DNA of 64,000 nt, taken from positions 15,701,140 through 15,765,139 of the forward strand of contig NC_079384.1 of assembly GCF_021018895.1 (NCBI RefSeq). The letters run 5' to 3'. The notes under the pieces are model-generated. The model had not been told where the DNA came from, did no database searches, and saw only the letters and a list, made by a program, of their open reading frames with translations. Shown piece after piece: positions 1 to 10,411 of this stretch. A program made the position numbers and the translations under genes. The DNA is from Seriola aureovittata (Eukaryota > Chordata > Actinopteri > Carangiformes > Carangidae). The first letter of the stretch is position 1. Every line of letters begins with the position of its first letter.

Positions 1-114
1 CTAATGGGATCCTACATGATGCAACCTCTTTTAAGCATGTAGAGTAGTAGATGAGCTTCTCGAACGGTGAGGTGGCTATCTTTGGAAGACAAACATTGGG
101 ATTAAAGGCAGGGT

Positions 115-133
115 GGGGGGGGGGGGGGGGGGG
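115..133. repeat. poly-G run (19 nt)
   Basis: Nineteen consecutive G residues preceded by GGGT. The length is likely to vary between individuals and may be misassembled. Confidence 0.9.
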
Positions 134-2573
134 TCGGGCAGGGCTGGAGAAGGACACTGTTCCAGTTGTGGCAGATAGTAGGTCAGAGGAGCTAACAGAT
201 GGCCAGGAAACTCCCTTCCTCCCTCCCTCTGCTACTAGCCGCCTGGGATGTCCTACAAAAGCTCTGTGGGCAGCTAGCTCGAGCCACTCACCAGCTAACA
301 GATTGTGTTTGCGTCTATAAAGAGCACCCACTTGGGACTATAAAGGGTATTAAAAACAGCCAGTAAGTGACAACTAACATTTTACAATGCAGTTGCCGTG
401 ACAGAGAGATGGGTAAATGATAGAGCTGCTCTGGAGGCCTCTGCTCTCCAACAGTGTGGTTCTATCTTGATGGCCCTCTGGCTACAATGTAATTGGGTAA
501 CACTGTGGTAGTGTAACTAGCAAGTCCCCCCACCCCAACCCCCCACATCCCACAGCAGCATGTTAACTGTGTTTCTTTCCCTCTTAACTCTCCAAAAACA
601 GATCTAATTTTGGATTCAGCCAATAGAATGTGTGGAGGTGGTGCCATTGGTTTTTCACAACAGAAATAGCGCTTCCACTCTGTCTCTCCGCATACTGTAG
701 CACCCAACTTTCCATAATTTTTATTATCCAGTCTATTCTTGCAATTATTTCAACTAGTTTCAGGCATGTGAGCCTCACTACTACTCTCCATTTCTACCTT
801 AAATGCCAAAGTGATTTAAGGTGATTACCATGCATAATGTGAGATCTGTGAAATGGCTGCTGTTACTGTCTTTGTGTGCCTCGCTGTTCTGTGTATATGT
901 TTTCTTAGGGTCAGAATGCCTGTGTGATACTTCATCAAGCTGTCAAAGTTAGGCATATGAAGACCAAAAGAAGCACTTTTCCTGTGAACAGTTTAATGAC
1001 ACCACCATTAATTGCTTTCCCAACCACCACAGGTTAAACATGGCCAGAAGTGGCAGGTAATTGCTTCTAAATCCTCCTAAAATTGGGGGGTTAATCCAGA
1101 TCCCAGATGTGCAACACGCAGACAGAAAATAAGGATGTGGCCCTGGGTGCCATCGCCCCCAGCCAACAAAATGGATATGGTAGCTTTGTCACGGTAACGG
1201 TTGCATGCCACCAGAGCCCATCTATTTTGGCAGGCCAGTCTTTGGTCAGCAGTCATGTTTAGGCTTAGCGCTGACTCTGGGGATAGACACAGCAGCATGA
1301 GAATAAGGTCAGCAATAGAGAACTGAATAGCACTATAATATGTGGAGGGATACAGACTCTTTATAACTACATATTTTATAAGTTTGGTATATTACACATG
1401 AATATTTATGTTGTTATTCATATCAATATTCTGCACATTACTATTGTAATTTCCTTATTATATTTGATCATATTTAGCAGTCACTTTACTGCCATGGTAA
1501 AGCATTTTATATTTTCTATATATATCAAATATATTTACACGTTACATTGTCTGTTTTGCACATGAGCACGTTCACATTCATGTACACAGATCTAGGGAAT
1601 TTTATTCCATTTTCTTTTGCATATTATTTTATTTTTTAACACTTTACATTACAGTTGCCATTGACTTCCATTGTTGTCCAAATGATTAAAAACTCATAAA
1701 TGAGAGACACCGTTGCACTATATAACATGTTCCTTCACTATCATGAACATTGGAACTGAAGTTTATTTTGAGCACTAAATTTGCATAAATCCGCATATGA
1801 AAATAGTCCCCAACAAATAGGGAAAGTATAGTATCTCAAAGTATTGATATTGTTCATTTAGATCTTTTGATTAGATTTGTTGACAGTAAGAAAACATCAG
1901 CCTTTTTCTTTAATTTATCCCTGTAAATCTTCACTGCTCCATACAATACAGGCATAACCTTACAGATCACTGTAACCACCGCCTGTTGTTTTTTTGTTTT
2001 TTTTTTACACTTGACAACATGATGGCAGGTTGGACAAGACACAACATCACTCAGACATCATGAGCACCACATTGCATAACGTGGCTTGTCGCAGTAACCT
2101 GAGCGAGTGGGCACACCACGTAAAATGCTTGCAACCCACCACCACTGCAGGACTGAGAAGTGGGACAGAGTGACCTTGCTGATAATCTGTCTGCTCTCCC
2201 ACCCCTCCTGGCTGTGAGTAATGCACTGTATGAAATACTGCAGGCCCGCTGAGTCTAAGTAACAGACAGTTTGAGGATACCTTGACATATGGTGATGTAT
2301 TACCTCTCCCCAGGCGATCCCTCATCGGCTGACCTGAGCGGCGAACACAAACCACCAAAGGTTGCATTTTGGGTAATGTGATAGCAGCCTTAAAAAATGC
2401 GATTTTCCTCCATCTATGTTTGTCAAATTTCAAAAACCCTCAGTTTATTACAATATGAGAACAGTCATCGTTTGTGCTAATGATATAGTGCGAAAGAAAA
2501 TCATAGGTGTTCTTTGAGCAGGCTGGCAGGACTGCTGTTCAGAGTTGCGTAGGCAGCAGAAACCCACGAGAAA

Positions 2574-2597
2574 GTGTGTGTGTGTGTGTGTGTGTGT
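2574..2597. repeat. (TG)n microsatellite
   Basis: Twelve uninterrupted GT/TG units inside the ppp1r9b intron. Confidence 0.95.
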
Positions 2598-3122
2598 TGT
2601 GATGCTGATTTTGGGAGGGGGGGAAAAAAGTGTAAGAGTCGGCTAGGTGATGAGGGAGCAAGGTGATTCTGATGCATGAAAAATAAATCTGATTATTTTT
2701 AGTTTCGTGGGAACACAGTGCAAATCCAGTAGAGATTATCTTACGCTTTTTTTTTTTGAAAAAAGCTCTCTACCAACAATAGGATAAATAATTAAAAAAT
2801 CACTACATGCCAGCAGACTAACATCATGAACTACAGTGCACTGATGCTGAGTGATATAAAATGAAGCCAAAACAAACACGCTAAAAAAAATAAATAAGAC
2901 ATGAGAGGCTACTTCCTGTGTTCAACAAGGAGGCAGCCCCTGAAAAGCGAGGCAAGTCTGTGACGATAACAATGCTGCTATTTTTACTAACAGTAGGAGA
3001 CTGGTGACAAAGAGCGAAAAGGAGAAAAGAAGGAGCGAGAAAAAGAGTGTCAGGAGGAGCAAACAAAGGCTCTAGTGTGAACTCTACCCGAAGCAGAACT
3101 GCTATTTTTGCCAGTTTGGGAG

Positions 3123-3162
3123 GACAGACAGACAGAGAGACAGACAGACAGACAGACAGACA
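3123..3162. repeat. (GACA)n microsatellite
   Basis: Imperfect tandem GACA tetranucleotides interrupted by GAGA. They create open but non-coding frames on both strands. Confidence 0.9.
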
Positions 3163-4517
3163 TACAGAGAGGAGCGTTCAGTGTAAAACAGGGACAAAGA
3201 AAGACATGCGCCCAGACATCCAACCGCCATCACCACAACAAGACTCAACTGTGGCCAAAAGCTGCACAGAGGGGAAATATGCACTAAAAATGGGCACTTC
3301 CTGTTTGGAAGAGAAACAAACTGACACTGTGACTTAAGAGCTGGCAGTTATACAGTCGCATGACATTTGAGCTGCATAATAACACCCCTCCCATTTGACC
3401 TCAACAACCCCCCCCCCCACCACCACCCCAGTCTTTTACTCTCATCCACCCCTGCATCAATCTCCATAACAAAGGCCACAATGATACAGTGTGAAAGGAC
3501 ACAGTGGGAGGTTATTCTCTGATGATGGCTGTAGGGTCACAACCAAATTCTGCTTTTTATGACTTCTTTATGGCACCATACATAATGCTTCCTCCTGCTA
3601 TCCATCTTTGATCTCACGAGGATAAAATAATGTGACAGATATCCGTTTTTCCCTTTTCCTTCTGTATTACACTTGCATGATGGGCATGCTAAGCTCAGGG
3701 CATGATTTAAATGGGATTCATGGGATTTTTCAGCAGGAGGGGAGACAGTTTGTTTCCTCCAGATTGTGTGGATATTAGAGCTCAACAATAGCTAATCACA
3801 GTTATGTCAGTATTACATTTCCCATAGTAATTGTTGTATGTTTTATAGGCTGCATTTCTTATTTTTTTAATTCAAGTTTAAAATTATGTTTTTACTTGTA
3901 GACATTATCGAGAAGTAGAAGTATTATTTAAAGGTTCCTTGTGGATACATGTTTATGTTTCTCCTCAAGACACATTATGTGTACCCTTGATGCCTGACAA
4001 ACGTGTTGTATGCATTTCCTTCCTCATAAAAACATTTGCAAGGCTTTATGTATTTTGCAACTCGCATTGATTGTCACATTGTCTAGTAATCTCCTTCTTC
4101 TTCTCTGCCTTTAGCTGAACTGAGCTTAAGTGCAACATTTGTTGGCACATTATGACCAACAACTGTCCACAAGGTGCCTTTCATTTTCAGTGGCGTTTAC
4201 TACTTTAAATTTCATACTGTCGTATTTACCGTAAAAGGCTCTAAAAACCAGTTGTCTCAATTAGATTCTTACAATGAGGGATTTGGGACACACATAAACA
4301 CACTATTATCCAATGGCAGTTTGGCTCTGTTGGAAAAACATGATGTCACATATTTCCATGTACCAATCAGCGTGTTTTTGAATAGCAACTTAATAATAAA
4401 ATTCACTATGTTTAGTCACAAATATTGAATTGTAGACATTTTGAAACCAAGCTTTCAAGTGCTCCAAATATGCCATATTTACCGTCACTATCATCTTAGT
4501 TAAGGTGGTTAGATATT

Positions 4518-4770
4518 AAAGGAGCAGTACAACATTTTGGGATATATGCTTGGTGCTTTAGAGGTTCTGTAAGGTTGGTTTAGTTACATTTGTACAGAGC
4601 CAGGCCACTTGTTACCCTTAATTCCAGTCTTTGTGCTATGCTATAAAGCTAACCTAGCTGGCTGCTGGTTGTGGCCTATTTACCATAAAGACACAAGAGT
4701 GTTATCAGTCTACTCATCTAATTCTCAGCTAGAAAACGAATAGTGACATTTTCCCAAATTGTTGAACAGT
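4518..4770. repeat. Interspersed repeat remnant, class uncertain
   Basis: The stretch starts with a phrase about an added copy number of AACATTTTGGGATATATGC and later carries blocks such as GAGCCAGGC, CTATAAAGCTAACCTAGC and CATAAAGACA. From memory, these blocks occur, shuffled and inverted, in a very common SINE-like teleost repeat. No target-site duplication was established. The family call rests on recollection of the pattern, not on a database match. Confidence 0.4.
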
Positions 4771-5777
4771 TTCTCTCAAAAGTTTACTGCTCAGGTCTGC
4801 ATTACATTGCCTTAGTTCAGATCTTTGTCACAACTCTTTTATAGCCAAATATGAAGGATTGTTGCTGAAGCTGTTTATGTTTAGTAATGTCCACCTATTT
4901 TCCATTATCTGATATTTTTAAACTCTTGCATTTTGAAATATCAGGCCAAGTGACTAAGGCACTGCTGGCTGATGTGCAGCCATGAGAAGAGAGCAAGAGC
5001 AACTTTCAACTTGAGTGGTCATGATATGGGACAGGAGCCCTTAGTCACTGAAATGGCTTTCTGTGTGAGGGAATGTGTTTGTGATGTACAGTGTCAGGGC
5101 TCACTTTAGTCTCTGTATGCCTCAAACCTCAAGGCAGAGCCGAGCAGCGAGACTGAGCTGCAGAGGATCCGATGCTCTTCTACGGATCATTAAACCACCC
5201 CCAGACACAGAGAGACACTTTAAATCAACTCTACCTCCTCCTCCTCCTCCTCCTTGTCTCTCCTCCTCTCTCATCTCACTGGTCCAAGAAGAGATCACAG
5301 TTTCTTTTCTCGCTTCCTCTCTCTCGCTCTCACACATAAAAACACTCCATTCCTCATTCAGCTCCTCACACACTGTCCACCGACCTTTCATTGGCCATGG
5401 CAGAGTATTCACTTTTCTAAAAACAGGGCTAATTATCCAGGCCTTTTTGCCCCCCCCCCCAGCAATTATTTACTGAAGTAGCTCCCACCACATTTCAGAT
5501 AAGTATCTACATCGCAGTTCTTTAGGGGCCCATGTCAGCTGCACAGTAGGAATGCAGGATCATGCATTAACTACTGTGGAGGGAGGGTGTTAGTAGTGTG
5601 CAAAGCCCCGTGTTGAAACAGGGTAAAATCAAAATGTCAGCATCATTTTGACACCAGCAGAAGCTGAGTGAGTTCATTAAAACAGCTGACAGCGACACTG
5701 GCTGACTGTACCACAGTAGATAAGCTTTAAGGTCAAGTCCAACCGGCCTCACAACACACAGGATGAAAAAAAAAAAT

Positions 5778-5780
<3 letters not shown>

Positions 5781-5824
<44 letters not shown>
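5781..5824. repeat. (AC)n microsatellite
   Basis: Twenty-two AC units, perfect, about 150 bp downstream of the spinophilin exon-1 donor. Confidence 0.97.
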
Positions 5825-5825
<1 letters not shown>

Positions 5826-5973
5826 AGAATACAGACATTACTACTAAGCAGATCTCAACAACTCAGCCCAATTAAGCAAGTCTCTGAGGATATAGTCTCA
5901 AAGATAGTGTCTTCATGTTCTACCTGCAATATTTAATATTAATTCTGTGTTTTCCCAGAGCGTATATCCTCAC

Positions 5974-7314
5974 CTTGATGGGATCCATGCTGAAGCGGAT
6001 CTTCCTGGAAGCAGGCGGGCTCTCCTCAGCAGGCAGCCCAGCAATCTCCACACAGCTGGACTCAGGCTCGTAGCGGTCATCGCCGTCATCTTCCTCTTCG
6101 TCCACCTGGCTTCCTCCAAAGTCCTCCCCCACTGCGCTGTAGGTACTGATATCCACAGAGTCTCGGCCCGACTGGTCGTCTCTCAGAGTCCTGTCGTCGT
6201 CCTCCTCAGCATCCCTTGCCATCTCACCTCCCTTTAGAGAGCTTTGCTTCTGAGCAGCAGCTTCTCCATTCTCCACAGAAATGTGGATGTCACCTTGCAG
6301 TGATGTGCTGCTAGGCTCACTGGCCCCGGGGTGTTCCTCAGGTTTGAGCTCAGCTTTGGCCTTAACACCTGCATCTGAAACAGTCTTTCCTCTCTGCTCA
6401 TTTGGCTCTCCTACATTACTGGAAAGTTCAGTAGTTAGGGCGCTTTGGCCCCCATTTATACTTTCAGATGGGGGAGTCACCCTCCCCCTGGGGCCCTCTT
6501 GGCCTTTCTGAAAGCTTAGCTCTTCCTCCTGGCTGCCTGCTACAAAGGCACTAACCCTCTTTGTGATTATTTTGGAGTTCAACACACCCACCTTGGCGCT
6601 GACCCCTCGAGCGGGGAGCGGTGGGGTAGAGGAGAGGCGGTGGAGGTTGTTCCGGAGCTCGGCTGCCCGTTCAAACACAGCACTGAGCTGGCTGACTGTA
6701 GGGGACACAGCCTCACTGGTGTCCAGGCTGTCCAGGGACTCTGTGCTGCCATTGAAACGAGCCACCACGTCCAACCGGCCATCCTGGAAGCCTGAGGCCT
6801 TGTCTGTCTTCAGTAGGACTCTGGTGGTGGCCAGCTTCTCCTGCTGTTGCTTCTCTTGCTGCTGCTCGAAGATGCGGCGTGTCTCCTGCAGCTTGGAGTA
6901 GCTTGGCGACGAGGCCCGCTGGTGCCCGTTTTCTGGTTTGGTGTCGAACTTGCTGACGCGCTCAGACACGGTGGACCCGAGCTTCAACAGCGCGCTGTGG
7001 TCCACGTTCTCGTTCAGGCTCCCGGCTCTGGGGAGGGAGAGGCGCACCGATTTGTCGGCGTTCCTGGTGGCGTCCTCTCCCTCTGCATCGGCTGGGGATG
7101 TGGTCTGCATCTGCTGGAACATGTTTTTGATACGGTGCACGTTGGAGCCGTACCTGCGCCCTCGGGGGCCCTCCTGCATGTCCCCATTCGCAGCATTGTC
7201 TTTGACGGGCTTCAGGGCCTGCATCCCCGCCTCGTACGCGTTCCTGTGCGGGGATGGGCTCCTGAGCGTAGAGCCAGAGCCGGTGCTCTTGGATGTGGAT
7301 TCGGTCTTCATCAT
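5974..7314 (-). CDS. ppp1r9b: Spinophilin (neurabin-2), first coding exon
   Basis: This exon encodes residues 1-447 of spinophilin, the scaffold that bundles F-actin and targets protein phosphatase 1 to dendritic spines. The start is the double Met at 7314, beginning MMKTES as in mammals. Family landmarks in order are: SPHRNAYEAG at about residues 21-30; GSNVHRIKNMF, in the F-actin-binding N-terminal region; SLNENVDHSALLKLG; SPTVSQLSAVFE; an acidic patch (EEEDDGDD) and YEPESSCVEI; and at the end the PP1-docking RVxF-type motif KIRF (residues 438-441). The codon for Lys447 ends at 5974, followed by donor GTGAGG. Open frame beyond it (to 5920) is intron. PDZ and coiled-coil exons lie outside the window. 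The gene is divergent from sgca, as in human. Teleosts have two ppp1r9b copies; linkage to col1a1a and sgca suggests ppp1r9ba, but I cannot prove the paralogue. Confidence 0.95.
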
Positions 7315-7943
7315 GGTCAGTCAAGCGTCGCAATGGATGCTCAGCGACGGCATGTCTCCTTTCTCAACCCCCGGTGGCAAATCTGTTTTATCCACCAGCA
7401 GCCGATAGTTGCGAGGTGGCGCCCAGACTAAACCGGCAGATGGGGAGAAACAAAAACAACAGATCGCATTAAAGGCCTGCTTGCATCCGCTGCAATTCTC
7501 GTCCAATGCTACGGAGAAAGTGTGCACGATGCATCTGTCATTAGCTCGCTTGCAGTTACACAATGAAAACCTAACCTTCACAGATAATTGCATTAGTCAT
7601 TAAAAATATTTGCACAGAAAAGTAGAACAGTAATGACCGCGGATTTGCCGCAGCTGACGACAGATTGCTTACGTTTAATCCCTTTTTACAGACAGCATCA
7701 TTTTGATCTCTTCATTCTGTGAGCTGCAGATTTCTGGTCCTCCTCTCGTAGCGGCAGAGTGCTGCTGCATGGAGGAGGGAGCAGCTGGGTCTTAGTGCCA
7801 GACACTTACACAGCCTGACAACAGCCTGTGCTAATTTATTATCCTTAGCAGAAGTGCATTAACTGTAAAACTTGTGTTGTAGTGAGTGATGGCTGTTTCA
7901 CTTCTGACAGTAGATCAGTGACTCCCTACCAGAGGTACTTTAC

Positions 7944-8016
7944 AGTGGGCTCCAAAAGTCTGAGACCACTTTTCCACCTGAACAGGAAAAGTGGTCTCAG
8001 ACTTTTGGAGCCCACT
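7944..8016. mobile_element. Palindromic mini-transposon (foldback/MITE-like)
   Basis: Two perfect 32-bp inverted arms (7944-7975 and 7985-8016) are separated by a 9-nt loop. The arm begins AGTGGGCTCCAAAAGTCTGA. The element is flanked by TAC on the left and TA on the right, consistent with insertion at a TA dinucleotide, as Tc1/mariner elements do. The arm also resembles fish Tc1-type terminal repeats as I recall them. It encodes nothing and is probably a solo end-to-end remnant moved by an autonomous relative. Confidence 0.7.
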
Positions 8017-8039
8017 TAGAATGCCTGAGGGGTCCTTGT

Positions 8040-8800
8040 GCAGAGGTGGATTATGTGGTAACTAGCAAATAAGTTTAAACAGTTGAAAAGAAATGGATTC
8101 TTTTAACGTTAAAGAGTTCTGGAGGTATGTATAAACAGTTGGAAGAGCTAACTAGCTAAAAGTAATTGGGAAAAATATTAAATGAATAAATTGTTGAAAA
8201 AGATGGTTACAATTTAATGGGGAAGAGTGGAAAAAGGCTAAAAGTAATATATAAATAAAAAAGCTAGAGGCTAGAGAAGCTAATGGATTAACAGAAATTG
8301 TAGGTTATAAGTGGTGGATATGTGGCTGAAATAGCTAGTTAATGGCAAAACTGAAAATGTTGGAAGAAAAAGGAAAAGTTAATGGTTAAAACATTTAAGG
8401 GTAATGGATTAACAGTCTGTTAACAGATTGTTAGCTTGAAAATAAAATTAGGGGTTCAAACAACAGTAGGCTAATAACTGTAAGGGAAAAGTTATGAGGA
8501 AAAAGGCTAAAGTAGTAAATGAGTGGCTGAAACAACAGTAATAACTCTTAGCTAAATAAAAGTAATGGATAAATAGTTGAAATTATGAGTTAAAAGTGGT
8601 GGATAATTGGCTGTTATAGTTAGCTAATGGTGAAATGGCAAAAGTAAATGGAAGATAGTTAGCTAAAAGTTATGAGGAAAAATGCTAAAGTAGTAAATGA
8701 GTGGCTTAAACAACCGTTATAACTGTTAGTTAAATAAATGTGGTGGAAAAACTAAAAGCAATGGTTAAACAATTGTAATGGATAAACTGTCATTTCAGGT
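8040..8800. repeat. Degenerate A/T-rich direct-repeat field
   Basis: Phrases recur with substitutions. GTTATGAGGAAAAA followed by GCTAAAGTAGTAAATGAG appears at about 8490 and again at about 8669 (178 bp apart). AAGTGGTGGATA followed by GGCTG occurs at about 8310 and 8595. TAATGGATTAACAG and related phrases are scattered throughout. This looks like an eroded minisatellite or an amplified AT-rich repeat. It has no coding signal. Confidence 0.6.
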
Positions 8801-9693
8801 GGTAGCAGTATATGCACCTGACCAAATTGCCCCCTCATCACCTACAAAAATACAGTTTCCTACAGAAATACTAAATGGCCAACAGAAACCCTATTACCGT
8901 TGTTATTATGAATCACATTTACTGTTTGCCTGGGAGACCCCCTGGAAAACCACAGTGAGCTAGCGGCTGCCGGTGGCTACTAAGCTAACCGACTCGCATT
9001 AGGACCCAGTAAAACTTCACTCACGTCAAACCTCCTTGGCCAATAACACATCCGTTATTTGCAGCCACATTGTTGCTTCCCGCATTCTGCATCTGTGCTG
9101 ATAGATACATTAAATATTATCTCTGAATGTAGACAAAGCATTTCCCTTTTGAGGAGAGAGCTGGTTTTCAATCTAGCCACTGCTATCTCGGTTTTTAAAC
9201 TATTACGGGAGCGCGATTCACCCACAAGGCCAACACACTCCTGCAGCTGTTTCACACAACATGAGCGACCTCGTTTCATGTTCACTTAAATGTCATCCAC
9301 TGTCCCTTTTATCGTATTGGCAACTTTATTTCACAGCAGTTGAGGGTCTAGTCTGAAGGACATAACTAGATGAATAAGCAGGAGAGGACTGAGGTGCTGT
9401 CAAACAGGATGTAAGCCACTTTTCAGTAAGGCAGTAGTGCCATCTAGCTTCCTCATGAAAATGTTGTGTCTAACTGTGGCCTTAGCATAGCAAAGTGAGT
9501 CAGTGATTGAAAGTTTAAAAAAGGTCAATGAATAAAATAATTGTTTGTGTATATTAGACTAACTTTTACCTACAGTAAATGGAGGGTAAAATGATTTCCT
9601 AGATAGATGAAGTTAAAAAATACATTCATAGTTGCTATCTGATATCTGCAGACACAACACGTTACCCACCACCCCCTCAAGTGCAGTTTTACC

Positions 9694-10230
9694 AGTGGCA
9701 GAGGAAGCATTCAGATACTTTACTTGACTAAATGCACTAAGTAAAGTTTGTATAATCAGAAAAATGTACTTTAAGTATTGAAAGTAAAGGTACTCCATGT
9801 AGAACAATGTCCCCTGTGAGTGTTATACTGTTATCATTATTATTATTATTGATGCAATAATGTTAGCTGCAGCTCAACCAACTGTTACTTTTTAACCATA
9901 GGCCAATAAGTCTACAACTGATGATTATTTTCCATTATGGATTAATCTTCTGATTATATTCTCAAATTACTGATCATTTTTTTGTAAGTTGTAAAATTTT
10001 TGAGAAATGTTTATCATAATTACACACAGCCCAAAGACACCTTCACAATACTTGTTTTGTCCAACCAGCACCCTAAACCTCCGAATTATTTAAGATAAAT
10101 TACAATTATTAAAAGAATTACCAGGAAATAACAGCAAATGGAAGTGGAAACGATTAAATTTGTGGCATTTAACAACGAAAATGACTCATTATTAGAATAA
10201 TATAATAATCATTAAATCATTGACTGACAG
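9694..10230. repeat. Interspersed repeat remnants upstream of sgca
   Basis: The first part (about 9694-9880: GGCAGAGGAAGCATTCAGAT, TTTACTTGACTAAATG, GTAAAGGTACTCCATG) matches the pattern of a very common teleost repeat that begins GTGGAAGAAGTATTCAGAT. The second part (about 9910-10230: GATTATTTTCCATTATGGAT, TTAATCTTCTGATTAT) resembles a different, also widespread fish repeat related to the copies near 52.2 kb and 58.7 kb. Assignment is by remembered pattern only. Confidence 0.45.
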
Positions 10231-10411
10231 TACATACTGTTGGTAGTTTAGCCTATAACAAAGCATCATATTTTAATAGCTCACATTCACAGACTCATAG
10301 ACACCCCTCCCGGATGTTATTAGGTGAGTGGAACAAAAATAGCCCTGACATGTCTTTTGCTGTGACCAAGCCCCTCTCCGCTTGGCTCTGTCAATCAAAA
10401 GCCAAAACAAG

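Larger units (their letters stand above)
1..5973 (-). other. ppp1r9b: ppp1r9b intron 1, 5' part (open at window edge)
   Basis: This is the stretch immediately downstream, on the minus strand, of the spinophilin exon-1 donor (GTGAGG at 5973-5968). I searched both strands for the next spinophilin coding sequence (the region leading into the PDZ domain) and found none, so the remaining exons should lie beyond position 1. The content is AT-rich non-coding DNA with a poly-G run, TG, GACA and AC microsatellites and one old interspersed repeat at about 4.52-4.77 kb. No open stretch here resembles a known protein. That it is one intron is inferred from gene order and orientation. Confidence 0.75.
7315..10411. 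other. Divergent spacer between ppp1r9b and sgca
   Basis: This stretch holds the 5' UTR and promoter of ppp1r9b (start not resolvable; the first several hundred bases beyond the ATG have no clear TATA box) and the upstream region of sgca. In between lie a perfect 32-bp-arm palindrome (7944-8016), a degenerate A/T-rich repeat field (8040-8800) and transposon-like remnants (9.69-10.23 kb). Nothing here reads as a coding exon. Confidence 0.7.

Noticed and set aside
5920..5973. Continuation of the spinophilin frame for 17 codons past the exon
   Set aside because: A GTGAGG donor follows the RVxF-containing end, and the extra residues do not match spinophilin.
5947..7431. Long plus-strand open frames opposite the spinophilin exon
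   Set aside because: They mirror a GC-rich coding exon on the minus strand, show no family features and overlap conserved spinophilin motifs.
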